A DNA stretch of 64,000 bases. It comes from Archangium sp. (GTDB taxonomy: Bacteria; Myxococcota; Myxococcia; Myxococcales; Myxococcaceae). Under the pieces are notes generated by a model. It was not told where the DNA came from. It saw nothing but the letters and a program-made list of their open reading frames with translations, and made no database searches. The stretch lies in the NCBI GenBank assembly GCA_030681645.1, contig JAUXRX010000017.1, forward strand, positions 310,001-374,000. The letters are read 5' to 3'. Below are positions 19,038-27,919 of this stretch, piece after piece. How positions within the stretch are numbered: position 1 is the first letter of the stretch; each line of letters begins with the position of its first letter. Made by a program: the position numbers and the translations under genes.

Positions 19038-19753
19038 ACAGGCTCCTGGTCGTCGCGGTCTCGTTGCTCTCGTCGCTCGCGCTCGCCGAGGTGGGCAAGG
19101 TGGCCGCCCTCGAGGGCGAGGCCACCCGTACTCCGAAGGGCAGCACCGCCGCGGAGGCGCTCAAGACCGGCAGCGAGGTCGAGCTGGGCGACACGCTCAC
19201 CGTCAAGACCGGCAACCTCAAGTTCGAGCTCAACGACGGCAGCGTGATCATGCTGGCGCCGGCCAGCACGCTGGAGATCACCGAGGCCGAGTTCCAGGGC
19301 CAGGAGCGCACCGGCTTCTCGGGGCTGCTCAAGTCGGGCTCGCTGTGGACCAAGGTGAAGAAGGCGATCGGCGGCGGCAAGTTCGAGGTGTCGACCGAGC
19401 GCGCGGTGGCCGGCGTGCGCGGCACCATCTTCCGCATCGACGCCGACGCGCTGGTGAAGGGCGCGCGCGGCAAGGGCCGCAAGGCGTCCATCGTCCGGGT
19501 GGTGGAAGGCTCGGTGGGCGTGAAGCCCTCGAAGGCGATCGGCCCCACGCTCAAGGGCGCCGTCCCGAAGAAGGGCCCGCGCGTCGAGGTGCCCGGCCCG
19601 AAGGAGGTCGGCGTCGACGAGTGGGAGAAGATCTTCGTCAACCTCGCGGCGAACCAGCAGGTGGTGGTCGGCGTGGACCTCTGGGAGCAGGCCGAGATCG
19701 ACGCGGCGTCCAAGACCGATGCGTTCTCGAAGTGGATTGAGAAGAACCAGTAG
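19034..19753 (+). CDS. Secreted FecR domain protein
   Basis: This protein of 239 residues has a signal peptide (MNRLLVVAVSLLSSLALA) and a FecR domain over about residues 20-165. The typical pattern is AALEGEATRT, LKTGSEVELGDTLTVKTG, FELNDGSVIMLAPASTLEI and AVAGVRGTIFRI. There is no anti-sigma transmembrane helix, so it is more like stand-alone periplasmic FecR proteins than the iron-signalling regulator. The ATG overlaps the PEGA gene's stop (ATGA), with GGAGGGGG upstream. It closes the LPP20/FlgT/PEGA cassette. Confidence 0.88.
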   Translation: MNRLLVVAVSLLSSLALAEVGKVAALEGEATRTPKGSTAAEALKTGSEVELGDTLTVKTGNLKFELNDGSVIMLAPASTLEITEAEFQGQERTGFSGLLKSGSLWTKVKKAIGGGKFEVSTERAVAGVRGTIFRIDADALVKGARGKGRKASIVRVVEGSVGVKPSKAIGPTLKGAVPKKGPRVEVPGPKEVGVDEWEKIFVNLAANQQVVVGVDLWEQAEIDAASKTDAFSKWIEKNQ

Positions 19754-20594
19754 GCCTTCAGGTCGGGCGGAGTCGAGGGCCCCGTGCCTCGAGGGGCCCC
19801 TCTTCCTCCTGGCGCTCCTCGGCACGGCGGTCTTCGCGCAGGACCAGCGGCCCCTGCCGCGGGGCTCGCCCGAGGTCTTCATCGCCACCTTCCCGCGCGT
19901 GCACGTGCGCGCGCACGAGGACCTCGACCCCGATCGCTTGAGGGACCTGGCGCGCCCCGGCGTCACCCTGTGGCTCACGACGCGCACCAACACCCTGCGG
20001 GCCTCGACGCTCGAGAACGTGGCGCGCTTCGACACCGCGTGGGTCCAGCTGCGCGCGCCGCTCAAGCCCTTCGACGCGAGCGTGTTCAGCAAGCTGCCCC
20101 ACGCCGGCGCGATGCTCGAGGCCGACGCGCTGGGGCTGGCCGGTCGAACGCGCCGCGCGGTGGTCTCGCTGCGTGGACCGATCGACGAGGCGCTGGCCGC
20201 GAAGGTGCGCGCGGCGAAGCCGGCCGAGGTGCGGTGGGTTCCGGAGGGCGAGGTCGACCTGCTCGCGTGGAGCCAGTTCCGCCAGCTGCCCGGGCGCAGG
20301 GTGATCGTCGCCGCGCCGCAGATGCTCCTGCCGGTGAAGTGCGCGCAGCGCAGCAACGCGGACCCGTCGATGGAGCTGCACGTGGCCAGCCTGCTCGCGC
20401 TCTCCAGCGACGTGTATCCGTGCGGCACCGGCACGCGGGTGGTGGTGCAGCCCGAGGTGGAGACCTGGCTGTTGCAGTCGCTGCTCGTGCGCGATCCCTC
20501 GGTGGAGCTGGTGGTCGACGTCGGCGCCGACCCGGCGCGGGCGATCGCGGCCCGCGGGTTGCTCGAGCGGCTCCAGCTGGGAGCCTCGCGGTGA
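19719..20594 (+). CDS. Secreted protein of unknown function
   Basis: This protein is up to 291 residues. The only ATG near the signal sequence is 19719, inside the FecR gene (35-nt overlap); TTG 19737 is an alternative. The hydrophobic core is [15 protein letters not shown]. The n-region before it is encoded by a partial family B repeat ([11 protein letters not shown]). The mature protein is rich in Arg/Leu and has two Cys that may form a disulphide (VKCAQRS and VYPCGTG). I recognise no domain. Its stop overlaps the start of the uracil-DNA glycosylase gene by 4 nt. Confidence 0.7.
   Translation: MRSRSGLRRTSRPSGRAESRAPCLEGPLFLLALLGTAVFAQDQRPLPRGSPEVFIATFPRVHVRAHEDLDPDRLRDLARPGVTLWLTTRTNTLRASTLENVARFDTAWVQLRAPLKPFDASVFSKLPHAGAMLEADALGLAGRTRRAVVSLRGPIDEALAAKVRAAKPAEVRWVPEGEVDLLAWSQFRQLPGRRVIVAAPQMLLPVKCAQRSNADPSMELHVASLLALSSDVYPCGTGTRVVVQPEVETWLLQSLLVRDPSVELVVDVGADPARAIAARGLLERLQLGASR
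19761..19785. repeat. Partial family B repeat at a gene start
   Basis: GGCGGAGTCGAGGG, the reverse complement of the family B core, lies between the FecR stop and the hydrophobic core of the next protein's signal peptide. It is read as coding sequence. Confidence 0.6.
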
Positions 20595-21268
20595 CCCTCG
20601 CTTCACTCCATCGGCGCATCACCCGCTGCACCCGGTGCGCGCGGCTGGTGGCGTGGCGAAGCGAGGTCGCGCAGGTCAAGCGGCGCGCGTACCGCGACGA
20701 GACCTATTGGGGGAAACCCGTGCCCGGCTTCGGAGACCCGAAGGCGCGCCTGGTGATCGTCGGGCTCGCCCCCGGAGCCCACGGCGCCAACCGCACCGGG
20801 CGGATCTTCACCGGCGACGCGAGCGGCGACTTTCTCTACGCCGCCCTTCACCGCGCCGGCTTCGCCAACCAGCCCACCAGCCGGCGCCGCGATGACGGGC
20901 TGGTGCTCGACGACTGCTTCATCACCTGCCCGGTGCGCTGCGTGCCTCCCGGCAACAAGCCGAATCCCGAGGAGATCCGCGCCTGTGAGCCGTTTCTGCG
21001 GGAAGAGCTGGGGCTGCTGCGGCCGCGGGTCTTCCTCGCGCTCGGCCGGCTGGCGTGGAAGGCGGCGCTCGATTTCCTGAAATGGCCTCCTGCCGATTTC
21101 GCCCATGGCGCAGAGGTGCGACCACCCGGTCAGGCAGTCACCCTCCTGGCCAGCTTTCACGTCAGCCAGCAGAACACCCAGACTGGAAGATTGACCCCGG
21201 CGATGTTCGATCAAGTGCTAGGACGCGTGCGCTCGCTGCTTGACGCCCCTGTTGGCTCGGGGGGATGA
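20591..21268 (+). CDS. Uracil-DNA glycosylase, family 5 (UDGb type)
   Basis: This protein of 225 residues removes uracil and related deaminated bases from DNA in base-excision repair. The iron-sulphur cysteines fit the family: C13 and C16 in CTRC, then C117 and C132, which are 15 residues apart. Motif [19 protein letters not shown] (58-75), and the C-terminal motif [15 protein letters not shown] match Thermus UDGb closely. The start is GTG 20591, overlapping the preceding stop (GTGA). Its position at the end of an envelope operon is probably coincidental. Confidence 0.93.
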   Translation: MTLASLHRRITRCTRCARLVAWRSEVAQVKRRAYRDETYWGKPVPGFGDPKARLVIVGLAPGAHGANRTGRIFTGDASGDFLYAALHRAGFANQPTSRRRDDGLVLDDCFITCPVRCVPPGNKPNPEEIRACEPFLREELGLLRPRVFLALGRLAWKAALDFLKWPPADFAHGAEVRPPGQAVTLLASFHVSQQNTQTGRLTPAMFDQVLGRVRSLLDAPVGSGG

Positions 21269-21386
21269 TTTCGCCCGCACAAAGGGATTTTTCCAAGGAG
21301 TCCTGACCACTTGCTTCATCAGCAGCTGGTCTTGGCGCTGCAACAACAACGCGCTTCTTCACCCCGGACTCCTGACCAGGACACTC
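21269..21386 (+). promoter_or_regulatory. Intergenic leader before the TPR operon
   Basis: This 118-bp gap is less GC-rich than its surroundings, with GGGATTTTTCC near 21286. A near-direct repeat occurs twice (GAGTCCTGACCA near 21299 and GACTCCTGACCA near 21368). It probably contains the promoter and a regulator site for the TPR genes; no factor can be named. Confidence 0.4.
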
Positions 21387-24300
21387 ATGCGCCGATCCGT
21401 CTTCATTTCCGTTTTCGTGTTCTCGATGGTGGCCGCTGCCCAGGCTCCCGTAGACAAAAAGGCCGCCAAGGAAGTCGAGCTCAAGAAGAAGGAGTCGAGC
21501 CTCGTCCCCGACAAGTCGCTGGCCGGCGACATCACGCGCAAGAAGGAGAAGCGCGATGACGCCCCCTCGCTGAAGTACGACGAGTTCCGCAGCGGCGTCG
21601 AGCTGCAGGTGGCGGCCAAGCGCCGCGAGCAGATCATCGACCTGCAGAAGATCATCGATTTCACCACCGACAAGGTCGAGAAGCCGTCGCTCCTCTTCCG
21701 GCTCGGTGAGCTCCACTGGGAAGAGTCGAAGTTCTTCTTCTTCGAGGCCAACAAGAAGGACGACGACAAGATCCGGGCGATGAACGCCGGCGACAAGGCG
21801 GCGCAGGAACGGGCTGAGAAGGAAAAGGAAGAGCTCCTCGAGCAGTCGAAGGCCTACGCGCAGAAGGCCATCGGCAACTACTCGACCATCGTGCAGGAAT
21901 ACAAAAACTTCGAGCGCACCGACGAGGTCCTCTACTTCCTCGGCCTGAACCTGATGGAAATGAACGACGAGAAGCGCGCGCTCGTCGCCTACAACCGCCT
22001 GATCGCGAAGTACCCGAAGTCGAAGTACCTGCCTGACGCCTACCTGGCCGTCGGCGAGTACTGGTTCAACGGCTCGAAGGGAAAGCGCGAGTCACTCGAG
22101 AAGGCGCTCGAGGCCTACAAGAACGCCTCGAAGTTCCCCGAGAACCAGGTCTACGGCTACGCCCTCTACAAGCAGGGCTGGTGTCACTTCAACATGTCGG
22201 ACTTCGAGAAGGCCCAGGACCAGTTCAAGGCCGTGGTGCTCTACACGAAGTTCGCCGGCCAGGAAGCCGTCGAGGGCAAGAAGGGCGCGAAGGGCTCACG
22301 CGCCGGTCTCGCGAAGGAAGCACGCACCGACTACGTGCGCGCGTATTCCCGCGGCGGTGGTGGCCCCGGTGAGGCGCGGGAGAAGTTCAACAAGCTCTGC
22401 GACACCCCCGACGAGCTTCGCATCATGATCAAGCAGCTCGCCGGCCTCTTCTACGAAGACGGCAAGGACAAGGAAGCCGCGCTGGCCTACGACATGTTGA
22501 TCAAGGAACGCCCGCTCTCGCCCGAGGCGCCCGGCTTCCAGTCGCGCATCGTCGACTGCGTCATGCGCGCCGGGAACAAGCAGATGACCGTTCAGCAGGT
22601 GCGCCGCCTGGTGAAGATCATGGACGACGTCACCAGGGGCGGCCAGATCAAGGAAGACAAGGACAAGAAGGCGATGGAAGAGGCGCGCGAGCTCTCGGAG
22701 CGCACCATCAGCAAGCTCGCCGTCGACTGGCACAACGAAGGCCGCAAGACGCGCGACGAGCCGACCTTCGAGTTCGCCAACGCCGTCTACGCCGACTACC
22801 TCACGCTCTTCCCCCAGAGCCCCAAGGCGTACGACCTGCGCTTCTTCTGGGCGGAACTGCTCAACGACAACCTGAACAAGTACGAGAAGGCCGCCGGCGA
22901 GTACACGACGGTGTTCAACATCGACGTCGAGAAGGTGAAGAAGGGGGGCGAGGGCAAGGAGAACAAGCCCGGCAAGTACTTCATGAACTCGTCCTACAAC
23001 GCGATCCTCGCGTGGAGCGAGGTGGTGAAGGCCGACGTGACCTCAGGGAAGATCAAGCCTGAACCGATCACCGACCCGAACAAGAAGCTCACCATTCCGC
23101 CCTCGCAGCAGAGCCTCGTCGACGCCTGCAACAACTACCTGAAGTACATCGAGAAGGGCGAGAAGAAGGTCGAGATCGCCTACAAGGCCGCCCGCATTTA
23201 CTACGACTACAACCACCTCGACGAGGCGGTGGCGCGGCTGTCGGAGATCGCGCTCAAGCACCCCGAGCACAAGTTCGAGGACGGCAGCAAGGCCGGCGAA
23301 GTCGCCGCCAACCTGGTGCTCGACTCGTACAACCTCATCGGCGACTGGCAGAAGGTCAACGACTGGGCGCGGAAGTTCTACGCGGAAGAGAAGCTGGCGC
23401 AGGGCCAGTTCAGGATCGAGCTCGCGAAGCTGATCGAGCAGTCGACCTTCAAACTCATCAACCAGCTCGAGGCGAAGAAGGACTACGCCAAGGCCGCCGA
23501 GGCCTACATGACCTTCGTGACCGAGTGGCCGAAGTCAGAGCTCGGCGAGAAGGCGTTCCACAACGGCGCCATCAATTATTACAACGCCAAGATGATCAAC
23601 AAGGCGATCGAGCTGCGCAAGCAGTTCATCGTCAAGTACCCCAAGTCGCAGTACGTGCCGGCCGACGTCTACGCGCTGGCCGAGGGCAACGAGGCGATCG
23701 CCGACTTCGAGCCCGCCGCGCAGTACTACGAGCTCTACGCCAACAACTACGAGAAGAGCCGCGGCCCGAAGAAGGCCGGCAAAGCGAAGAAGGGCGACAA
23801 GGACAAGAAGCCCGATGTCGAGCAGGTGTGGGAAGAGCAGAAGGCGCAAGACGCGCTCTTCAACGCCGGCGTCTTCCGCGAGGGCCTGGGCAACTACAAG
23901 GCCGCGCTCAAGAACCGCGAGAAGTACCTCGAGCTGTGGCCCAAGTCGAAGGACGTCGAGGCGGTGGAGAAGTCGATCCTCGATCTCTACGAGAAGATGG
24001 GCGCGTGGACCAAGGTGACCAAGGGCCTCGAGGACTACGAGAGGAAGTACATCAAGGACCCGAACAAGGTCCTCACCGCCGAAGGCCGCATCGCCAACAT
24101 CTACGAGTTCAAGCAGAAGAACGCGAAGGCGGCGGGCAAGGTCTACCAGCGCATCACCGACTACTACGAGAAGCTGGGCAAGAAGCAGCGCGACAACCTC
24201 GAGATCACTGCCCTCGACGGCGTCGCCAAGGCGAACTTCCTGGCGAACGAAGATGACTGGAAGAAGTACAACGCGATGAAGCTGCGCTGGTCGAAGCTGC

Positions 24301-24989
24301 AGAACGTCAGCGAGCTCAAGTCGTCCATCACGGCCAAGAGCAACGCGCTGCAGGAGATCCAGAAGACGTACACCAAGACGGTGGCCTTCAAGTCGGCCGA
24401 CCCGGCCATCTGCGCGCTGCACAAGATTGGCCTCGCGTACGATCAGTTCGCCGATCAGCTGATCAACTTCCCGGTGCCCAAGGGACTGCCCGAGGAGCTG
24501 TTGATCGAGATGCGGCCTCAGTTCGAGCAACAGGCCGAGCCGGTGAAGAAGAACGCCGCCGAGGCCTTCACGGCCGTGGTGACCAAGAGCCAGGAACTCG
24601 ATGTCTTCAACCCCTGCACCATCGCCGCGCTCGAGATGCTGCGGAACAAGTACCGCCCCGAGGCCTTCCCGAAGATGCGGGAAGACATCATGAAGCTCGA
24701 GCAGGCGCCGGAGAAGGCGCTCTCGATCGGCGGCGACGTGCTCACCTCGGTCCAGTCCGTCCCGGTGATCGCCCCCGAGAAGGCGCAGGAGATCCGCAAC
24801 AACACCAACGAGGTCGGTTCGCGCGAGGTGGCGGACACGATGCCCGAGGTCGATCTCTCGGGGCCGGCCCCGAAGAAGGACGCTCCCGTCGCGAAGAAAG
24901 AGCCGGCGCCTGACACCAGGAAGCAGCCGGCTCCCACGCCCACACCCAAGGGCAAAGATCCGAACGACGAGCCGGAGGACACGCTGTGA
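21387..24989 (+). CDS. Large secreted TPR protein, GltD/AgmU-like
   Basis: This protein of 1200 residues has a signal peptide (MRRSVFISVFVFSMVAAA) and many tetratricopeptide-like repeats through most of its length (for example VLYFLGLNLMEMNDEKRALVAYNRLIAKYP and later KAAEAYMTFVTEWPKSELGEKAF). The C-terminus is Pro/Lys-rich and disordered. Its size, export signal, and the TPR lipoprotein immediately downstream match my recollection of GltD (AgmU) and GltE (AglT) of the Myxococcus gliding apparatus. The other Glt genes are not in this window. It could equally be a related Nfs-type or generic envelope TPR scaffold. Confidence 0.8.
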   Translation: MRRSVFISVFVFSMVAAAQAPVDKKAAKEVELKKKESSLVPDKSLAGDITRKKEKRDDAPSLKYDEFRSGVELQVAAKRREQIIDLQKIIDFTTDKVEKPSLLFRLGELHWEESKFFFFEANKKDDDKIRAMNAGDKAAQERAEKEKEELLEQSKAYAQKAIGNYSTIVQEYKNFERTDEVLYFLGLNLMEMNDEKRALVAYNRLIAKYPKSKYLPDAYLAVGEYWFNGSKGKRESLEKALEAYKNASKFPENQVYGYALYKQGWCHFNMSDFEKAQDQFKAVVLYTKFAGQEAVEGKKGAKGSRAGLAKEARTDYVRAYSRGGGGPGEAREKFNKLCDTPDELRIMIKQLAGLFYEDGKDKEAALAYDMLIKERPLSPEAPGFQSRIVDCVMRAGNKQMTVQQVRRLVKIMDDVTRGGQIKEDKDKKAMEEARELSERTISKLAVDWHNEGRKTRDEPTFEFANAVYADYLTLFPQSPKAYDLRFFWAELLNDNLNKYEKAAGEYTTVFNIDVEKVKKGGEGKENKPGKYFMNSSYNAILAWSEVVKADVTSGKIKPEPITDPNKKLTIPPSQQSLVDACNNYLKYIEKGEKKVEIAYKAARIYYDYNHLDEAVARLSEIALKHPEHKFEDGSKAGEVAANLVLDSYNLIGDWQKVNDWARKFYAEEKLAQGQFRIELAKLIEQSTFKLINQLEAKKDYAKAAEAYMTFVTEWPKSELGEKAFHNGAINYYNAKMINKAIELRKQFIVKYPKSQYVPADVYALAEGNEAIADFEPAAQYYELYANNYEKSRGPKKAGKAKKGDKDKKPDVEQVWEEQKAQDALFNAGVFREGLGNYKAALKNREKYLELWPKSKDVEAVEKSILDLYEKMGAWTKVTKGLEDYERKYIKDPNKVLTAEGRIANIYEFKQKNAKAAGKVYQRITDYYEKLGKKQRDNLEITALDGVAKANFLANEDDWKKYNAMKLRWSKLQNVSELKSSITAKSNALQEIQKTYTKTVAFKSADPAICALHKIGLAYDQFADQLINFPVPKGLPEELLIEMRPQFEQQAEPVKKNAAEAFTAVVTKSQELDVFNPCTIAALEMLRNKYRPEAFPKMREDIMKLEQAPEKALSIGGDVLTSVQSVPVIAPEKAQEIRNNTNEVGSREVADTMPEVDLSGPAPKKDAPVAKKEPAPDTRKQPAPTPTPKGKDPNDEPEDTL

Positions 24990-26491
24990 ACCGCCAGATC
25001 CTTGCAGCAGCAGTCGCAGCCCTGGCCCTCGCGGGCTGTGTCACCACGTCGACCGGCAACAACACCGGCGGCAGCCGGCCGGCCGGCGGGCAGCGGGTGC
25101 AGCAGCCCGTGAACGCCAACGGCGAGCAGCCGACCGAGGTGGTGCCGCAGATCTCGAGCAAGGCGAAGCTGATCTTCGACGACGCGCTCAAGGCCTACGA
25201 GGCGCAGAAGAAGGGCGGCAAGATCGACTACCCGGGGCTCGAGAAGCGCTTCCGCGCGGCCGCCGACGCCGATCCCAACCTGGCCGAGGCGACCTACAAC
25301 CTGGGCGTGCTGGCCGACCGGCAGGGCAAGACCAGGGAAGCGGTCTCGCTCTACAAGGAAGCGCTGGCGAAGAAGCCGACGCTGCGCCAGGCGGCTGAGA
25401 ACCTCGGGGTGATCGCCCAGAACAACGGCGACGAGGCGGGCGCGACCCGCATCTACACCGACATCCTCAACAACTACCCCGACGACGCCGGCAGCCGCGC
25501 GCGCCTGGCCGAGATCGCCCGCCGCAAGGGTGAGCTCGATCGCGCCATCGAGCTGTCACGCGAGGCGCTGTTCCGCGACCCGAAGACGCTGCAGGCCTAC
25601 AAGACGATGATGCAGGTCTATTACGAGCAGAAGCAGTTCTCGATGGCGCGGCTGATCGCGCTGCGGGCGACCAAGCTCGACGACTCGGATCCCGAGATCT
25701 TCTACACGCTGGGGCTGATCAACCTGGCCGAGAAGGACCCCACCAAGGCGCGCGCGCAGTTCAAGAAGGCGGTCGAGGCGCGCCCCGACTTCCTGCCCGC
25801 GCACTACCGGCTCTGCCAGATGGCCTTCGAGAAGGAGGACTACATGGGCGCCGAGGAGCACCTGCGGAAGATCCTCCAGTCGAACGGGAAGAACGCCGAC
25901 GCGCTGCTCAACCTGGGCGTCGCGTACAAGGGCATGGGGCAGCTCGACAAGGCGATGGCCACCTACGACGAGGTGCAGAAGCTCAACGCCGACATGCCCG
26001 AGCTGTACCTGAACCGCGGCATCATCATCGGGCTCAAGGGCGATCCGGAGAAGGCGATCACCCTGTTCAAGACGTACATCGCGCGGAAGGGCGAGTCAGG
26101 GCTCGGCATGGATCACCCGGTGCACGTGCTCATCACCGAGCAGGAAGAGGTGATCAAGAAGCGCGAGGAGGACAAGCGCATCCAGGCCGAGGCCGCGAAG
26201 ATGGAAGAGGAGATGAAGAAGATGGAAGCGGCGGCCGCCGAGGAAGAGCGGAAGAAGAAGGAAGAGGAGTTCCAGAAGGCGAAGCAGGACGCGAAGAATC
26301 CTCCGCCGCCCGACGCGAAGGCCGGCGACCCCAAGGCTGGCAAGGGCACCGCTGCTCCTGCGAAGGAAGAGCCGAAGAAGGAAGAGCCGAAGCCCGAAGC
26401 GAAGAAGCCTCCGCCCGCTCCGGCCCCTGCAGCTGCTCCGGCAGCACCCGCGCCCGCCAAGAAGGGCGAAGAGCCGGACGACGGTCTCTAA
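24986..26491 (+). CDS. TPR outer-membrane lipoprotein, GltE/AglT-like
   Basis: This 501-residue protein starts at GTG 24986, overlapping the preceding stop by 4 nt. The signal peptide MNRQILAAAVAALALAGC ends in a clear lipobox. Residues of about 65-360 form consecutive TPRs (such as EATYNLGVLADRQGKTREAV and LLNLGVAYKGMGQLDKAM). A charged coiled-coil (KREEDKRIQAEAAKMEEEMK) and a Lys/Pro/Ala-rich tail follow. It probably acts with the large TPR protein in the periplasm. The GltE label is an inference from size and gene order. Confidence 0.82.
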   Translation: MNRQILAAAVAALALAGCVTTSTGNNTGGSRPAGGQRVQQPVNANGEQPTEVVPQISSKAKLIFDDALKAYEAQKKGGKIDYPGLEKRFRAAADADPNLAEATYNLGVLADRQGKTREAVSLYKEALAKKPTLRQAAENLGVIAQNNGDEAGATRIYTDILNNYPDDAGSRARLAEIARRKGELDRAIELSREALFRDPKTLQAYKTMMQVYYEQKQFSMARLIALRATKLDDSDPEIFYTLGLINLAEKDPTKARAQFKKAVEARPDFLPAHYRLCQMAFEKEDYMGAEEHLRKILQSNGKNADALLNLGVAYKGMGQLDKAMATYDEVQKLNADMPELYLNRGIIIGLKGDPEKAITLFKTYIARKGESGLGMDHPVHVLITEQEEVIKKREEDKRIQAEAAKMEEEMKKMEAAAAEEERKKKEEEFQKAKQDAKNPPPPDAKAGDPKAGKGTAAPAKEEPKKEEPKPEAKKPPPAPAPAAAPAAPAPAKKGEEPDDGL

Positions 26492-26571
26492 CCTCTCCCT
26501 GCGACGCGGGGAGGGACGATCAGCCCCTCACCCCAGCCCTCTCCCCGCTCGCGCAGGGAGAGGGAGACGGG
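26492..26571. repeat. Two family A repeats between convergent genes
   Basis: A short copy (CCTCTCCC ... GGGGAGGG, 26492-26514) and a full copy (CCCCTCACCCC, then CCCTCTCCCC ... GGGAGAGGG, 26524-26566) fill the 80-bp gap between the TPR lipoprotein and the START-like gene. The hairpins probably serve as a bidirectional terminator. Confidence 0.8.
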
Positions 26572-27150
26572 TCAGTCCTTCCCCCGGCTCAGGATCATCT
26601 TCATCCACGCCAGGGCGAACTTCCGCCGGCTGCCCTCGACCATGAAGGCGGGGATCGATCCACCCGGGTCGCTGAACACCAGGTAGGTGACGCGGGTCTT
26701 CCCGTCATCACCGCGCTCGAACCGCCACTCCCCGCGCAGCTTGGTGATCCGAACCCAGCCGCTGGGCTTCGACGGTGCGACCTCGTTGGCGGCCTCGAAC
26801 GTCACCTTGCACGCGTCGTCATCGGTCCGGATCCGCTTCGCGCGAGCGGCGTAGTCGCGGTTGCTCACCACCGGCGGGCTGATCTGATCGTACGTGACGC
26901 GTTCATCGGCCGACTCCGAGATGATCTTGCGCGACTTGAGATCGGGCTCCTCGGGGTCGAACTTGCCATCGCCGAACGCCGCGTCGCACAACGAGCCGGG
27001 CGTCTTCGGGGTGGTGGTGGTCAACCGCAGCTCCACCACGCTCGAGCCCGTGACGGGGCGCGACTCGATCAGGACACCATCGGCTTCCTCGATCTTCGTG
27101 AACTCGGGGGTGGCCTGCAGCACCAGCGCAGCGAGCAGCTCGATCATCAT
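26572..27150 (-). CDS. START-like lipid-binding domain protein
   Basis: This protein of 192 residues begins with a hydrophobic stretch (MMIELLAALVLQA) that may act as a signal peptide. The rest resembles a START/SRPBCC fold: FTKIEEADGVLIESRPV, NRDYAARAKRIRTDDD, SGWVRITKLRGEWRFE and TRVTYLVFSDPGGSIPAFMVE. Such domains hold hydrophobic ligands in a deep pocket; the ligand is unknown. The ATG overlaps the stop of the upstream SDR gene (ATGA). It is the last gene of the minus-strand operon that begins at 32272. Confidence 0.78.
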   Translation of the reverse strand: MMIELLAALVLQATPEFTKIEEADGVLIESRPVTGSSVVELRLTTTTPKTPGSLCDAAFGDGKFDPEEPDLKSRKIISESADERVTYDQISPPVVSNRDYAARAKRIRTDDDACKVTFEAANEVAPSKPSGWVRITKLRGEWRFERGDDGKTRVTYLVFSDPGGSIPAFMVEGSRRKFALAWMKMILSRGKD

Positions 27151-27917
27151 GAGGGAAGCTGCAGCTTTCGGGTCTGGTTCGCCATGATTTGAATGGTGGC
27201 CCGGCGCGGCAGAAACCGGAGCAGGAACGACGCGAACCGGTTGAACCGCCCCGGGATCAGCATCGGGCCGCTGCCCAGCGCGTCCAGCGCCTCGCGCACC
27301 ACCTCTTCCGGTTGCTGCATTCCGGGAGGAGCCTTGCGCGTCGCCTTGAGCAGGTTCGGGGTGGCCGTCGCGCCCGCGCACACCGAGAGCACGTCGACGC
27401 CCTGGCCGCGCAGCTCGGCCCACAGGCCCTCGGCGAGCGAGAGGTTGAAGGACTTCGTCGCGCCGTAGGTCGAGACGAAGGGCGATCCCTGGAACGCGGT
27501 GAGCGACGAGAGCAGCACCAGCCCGCCGCGGCCCCGCTTCACCAGCCGGGGCGCGAAGTGGTGGGCGAGGGCGGTGGGCGTCTTCACGTTCACGTCGATG
27601 GCGCGCAGGTTCTCTTCGAGGGACTGCTCGAGGAAGGGACCGATCGGCGAGAGGGCGGCGTTGTAGACGAGCAGGCCCACGTCGAGCCCGGCGGTGAAGG
27701 CGGCGATGCGCGCTGCGGCTTCAGGCGTGCCGAGATCGAGCGCGAGACACTTCGACTCGCCGGGCAGGGTGGCGGCCAGCTCGGTGAGCACCTGCTCGCG
27801 GCGGGCGACGAGCACCACCTTGAGGCCCCGGGCCGAGAGCTGCTTCGCGAACTGCGCGCCCATGCCCTCTGAGGCTCCGGCGACGACTGCCCACGGTCCG
27901 TACTTGTCGCTGAACAT
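27147..27917 (-). CDS. Short-chain dehydrogenase/reductase (SDR)
   Basis: This 256-residue classical SDR has the cofactor loop G14-ASE-G18-M-G20 and NAA at 86-88. The catalytic residues are S138, Y151 and K155 (YGATK). The C-terminal tail is basic and hydrophobic (RFNRFASFLLRFLPRR), which suggests membrane association, as in lipid-modifying SDRs. The neighbouring START-like protein fits a lipid substrate, but that is inference. It starts 2 nt after the CAP gene ends and overlaps the START gene by 4 nt. Confidence 0.92.
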   Translation of the reverse strand: MFSDKYGPWAVVAGASEGMGAQFAKQLSARGLKVVLVARREQVLTELAATLPGESKCLALDLGTPEAAARIAAFTAGLDVGLLVYNAALSPIGPFLEQSLEENLRAIDVNVKTPTALAHHFAPRLVKRGRGGLVLLSSLTAFQGSPFVSTYGATKSFNLSLAEGLWAELRGQGVDVLSVCAGATATPNLLKATRKAPPGMQQPEEVVREALDALGSGPMLIPGRFNRFASFLLRFLPRRATIQIMANQTRKLQLPS

Positions 27918-27919
27918 GG

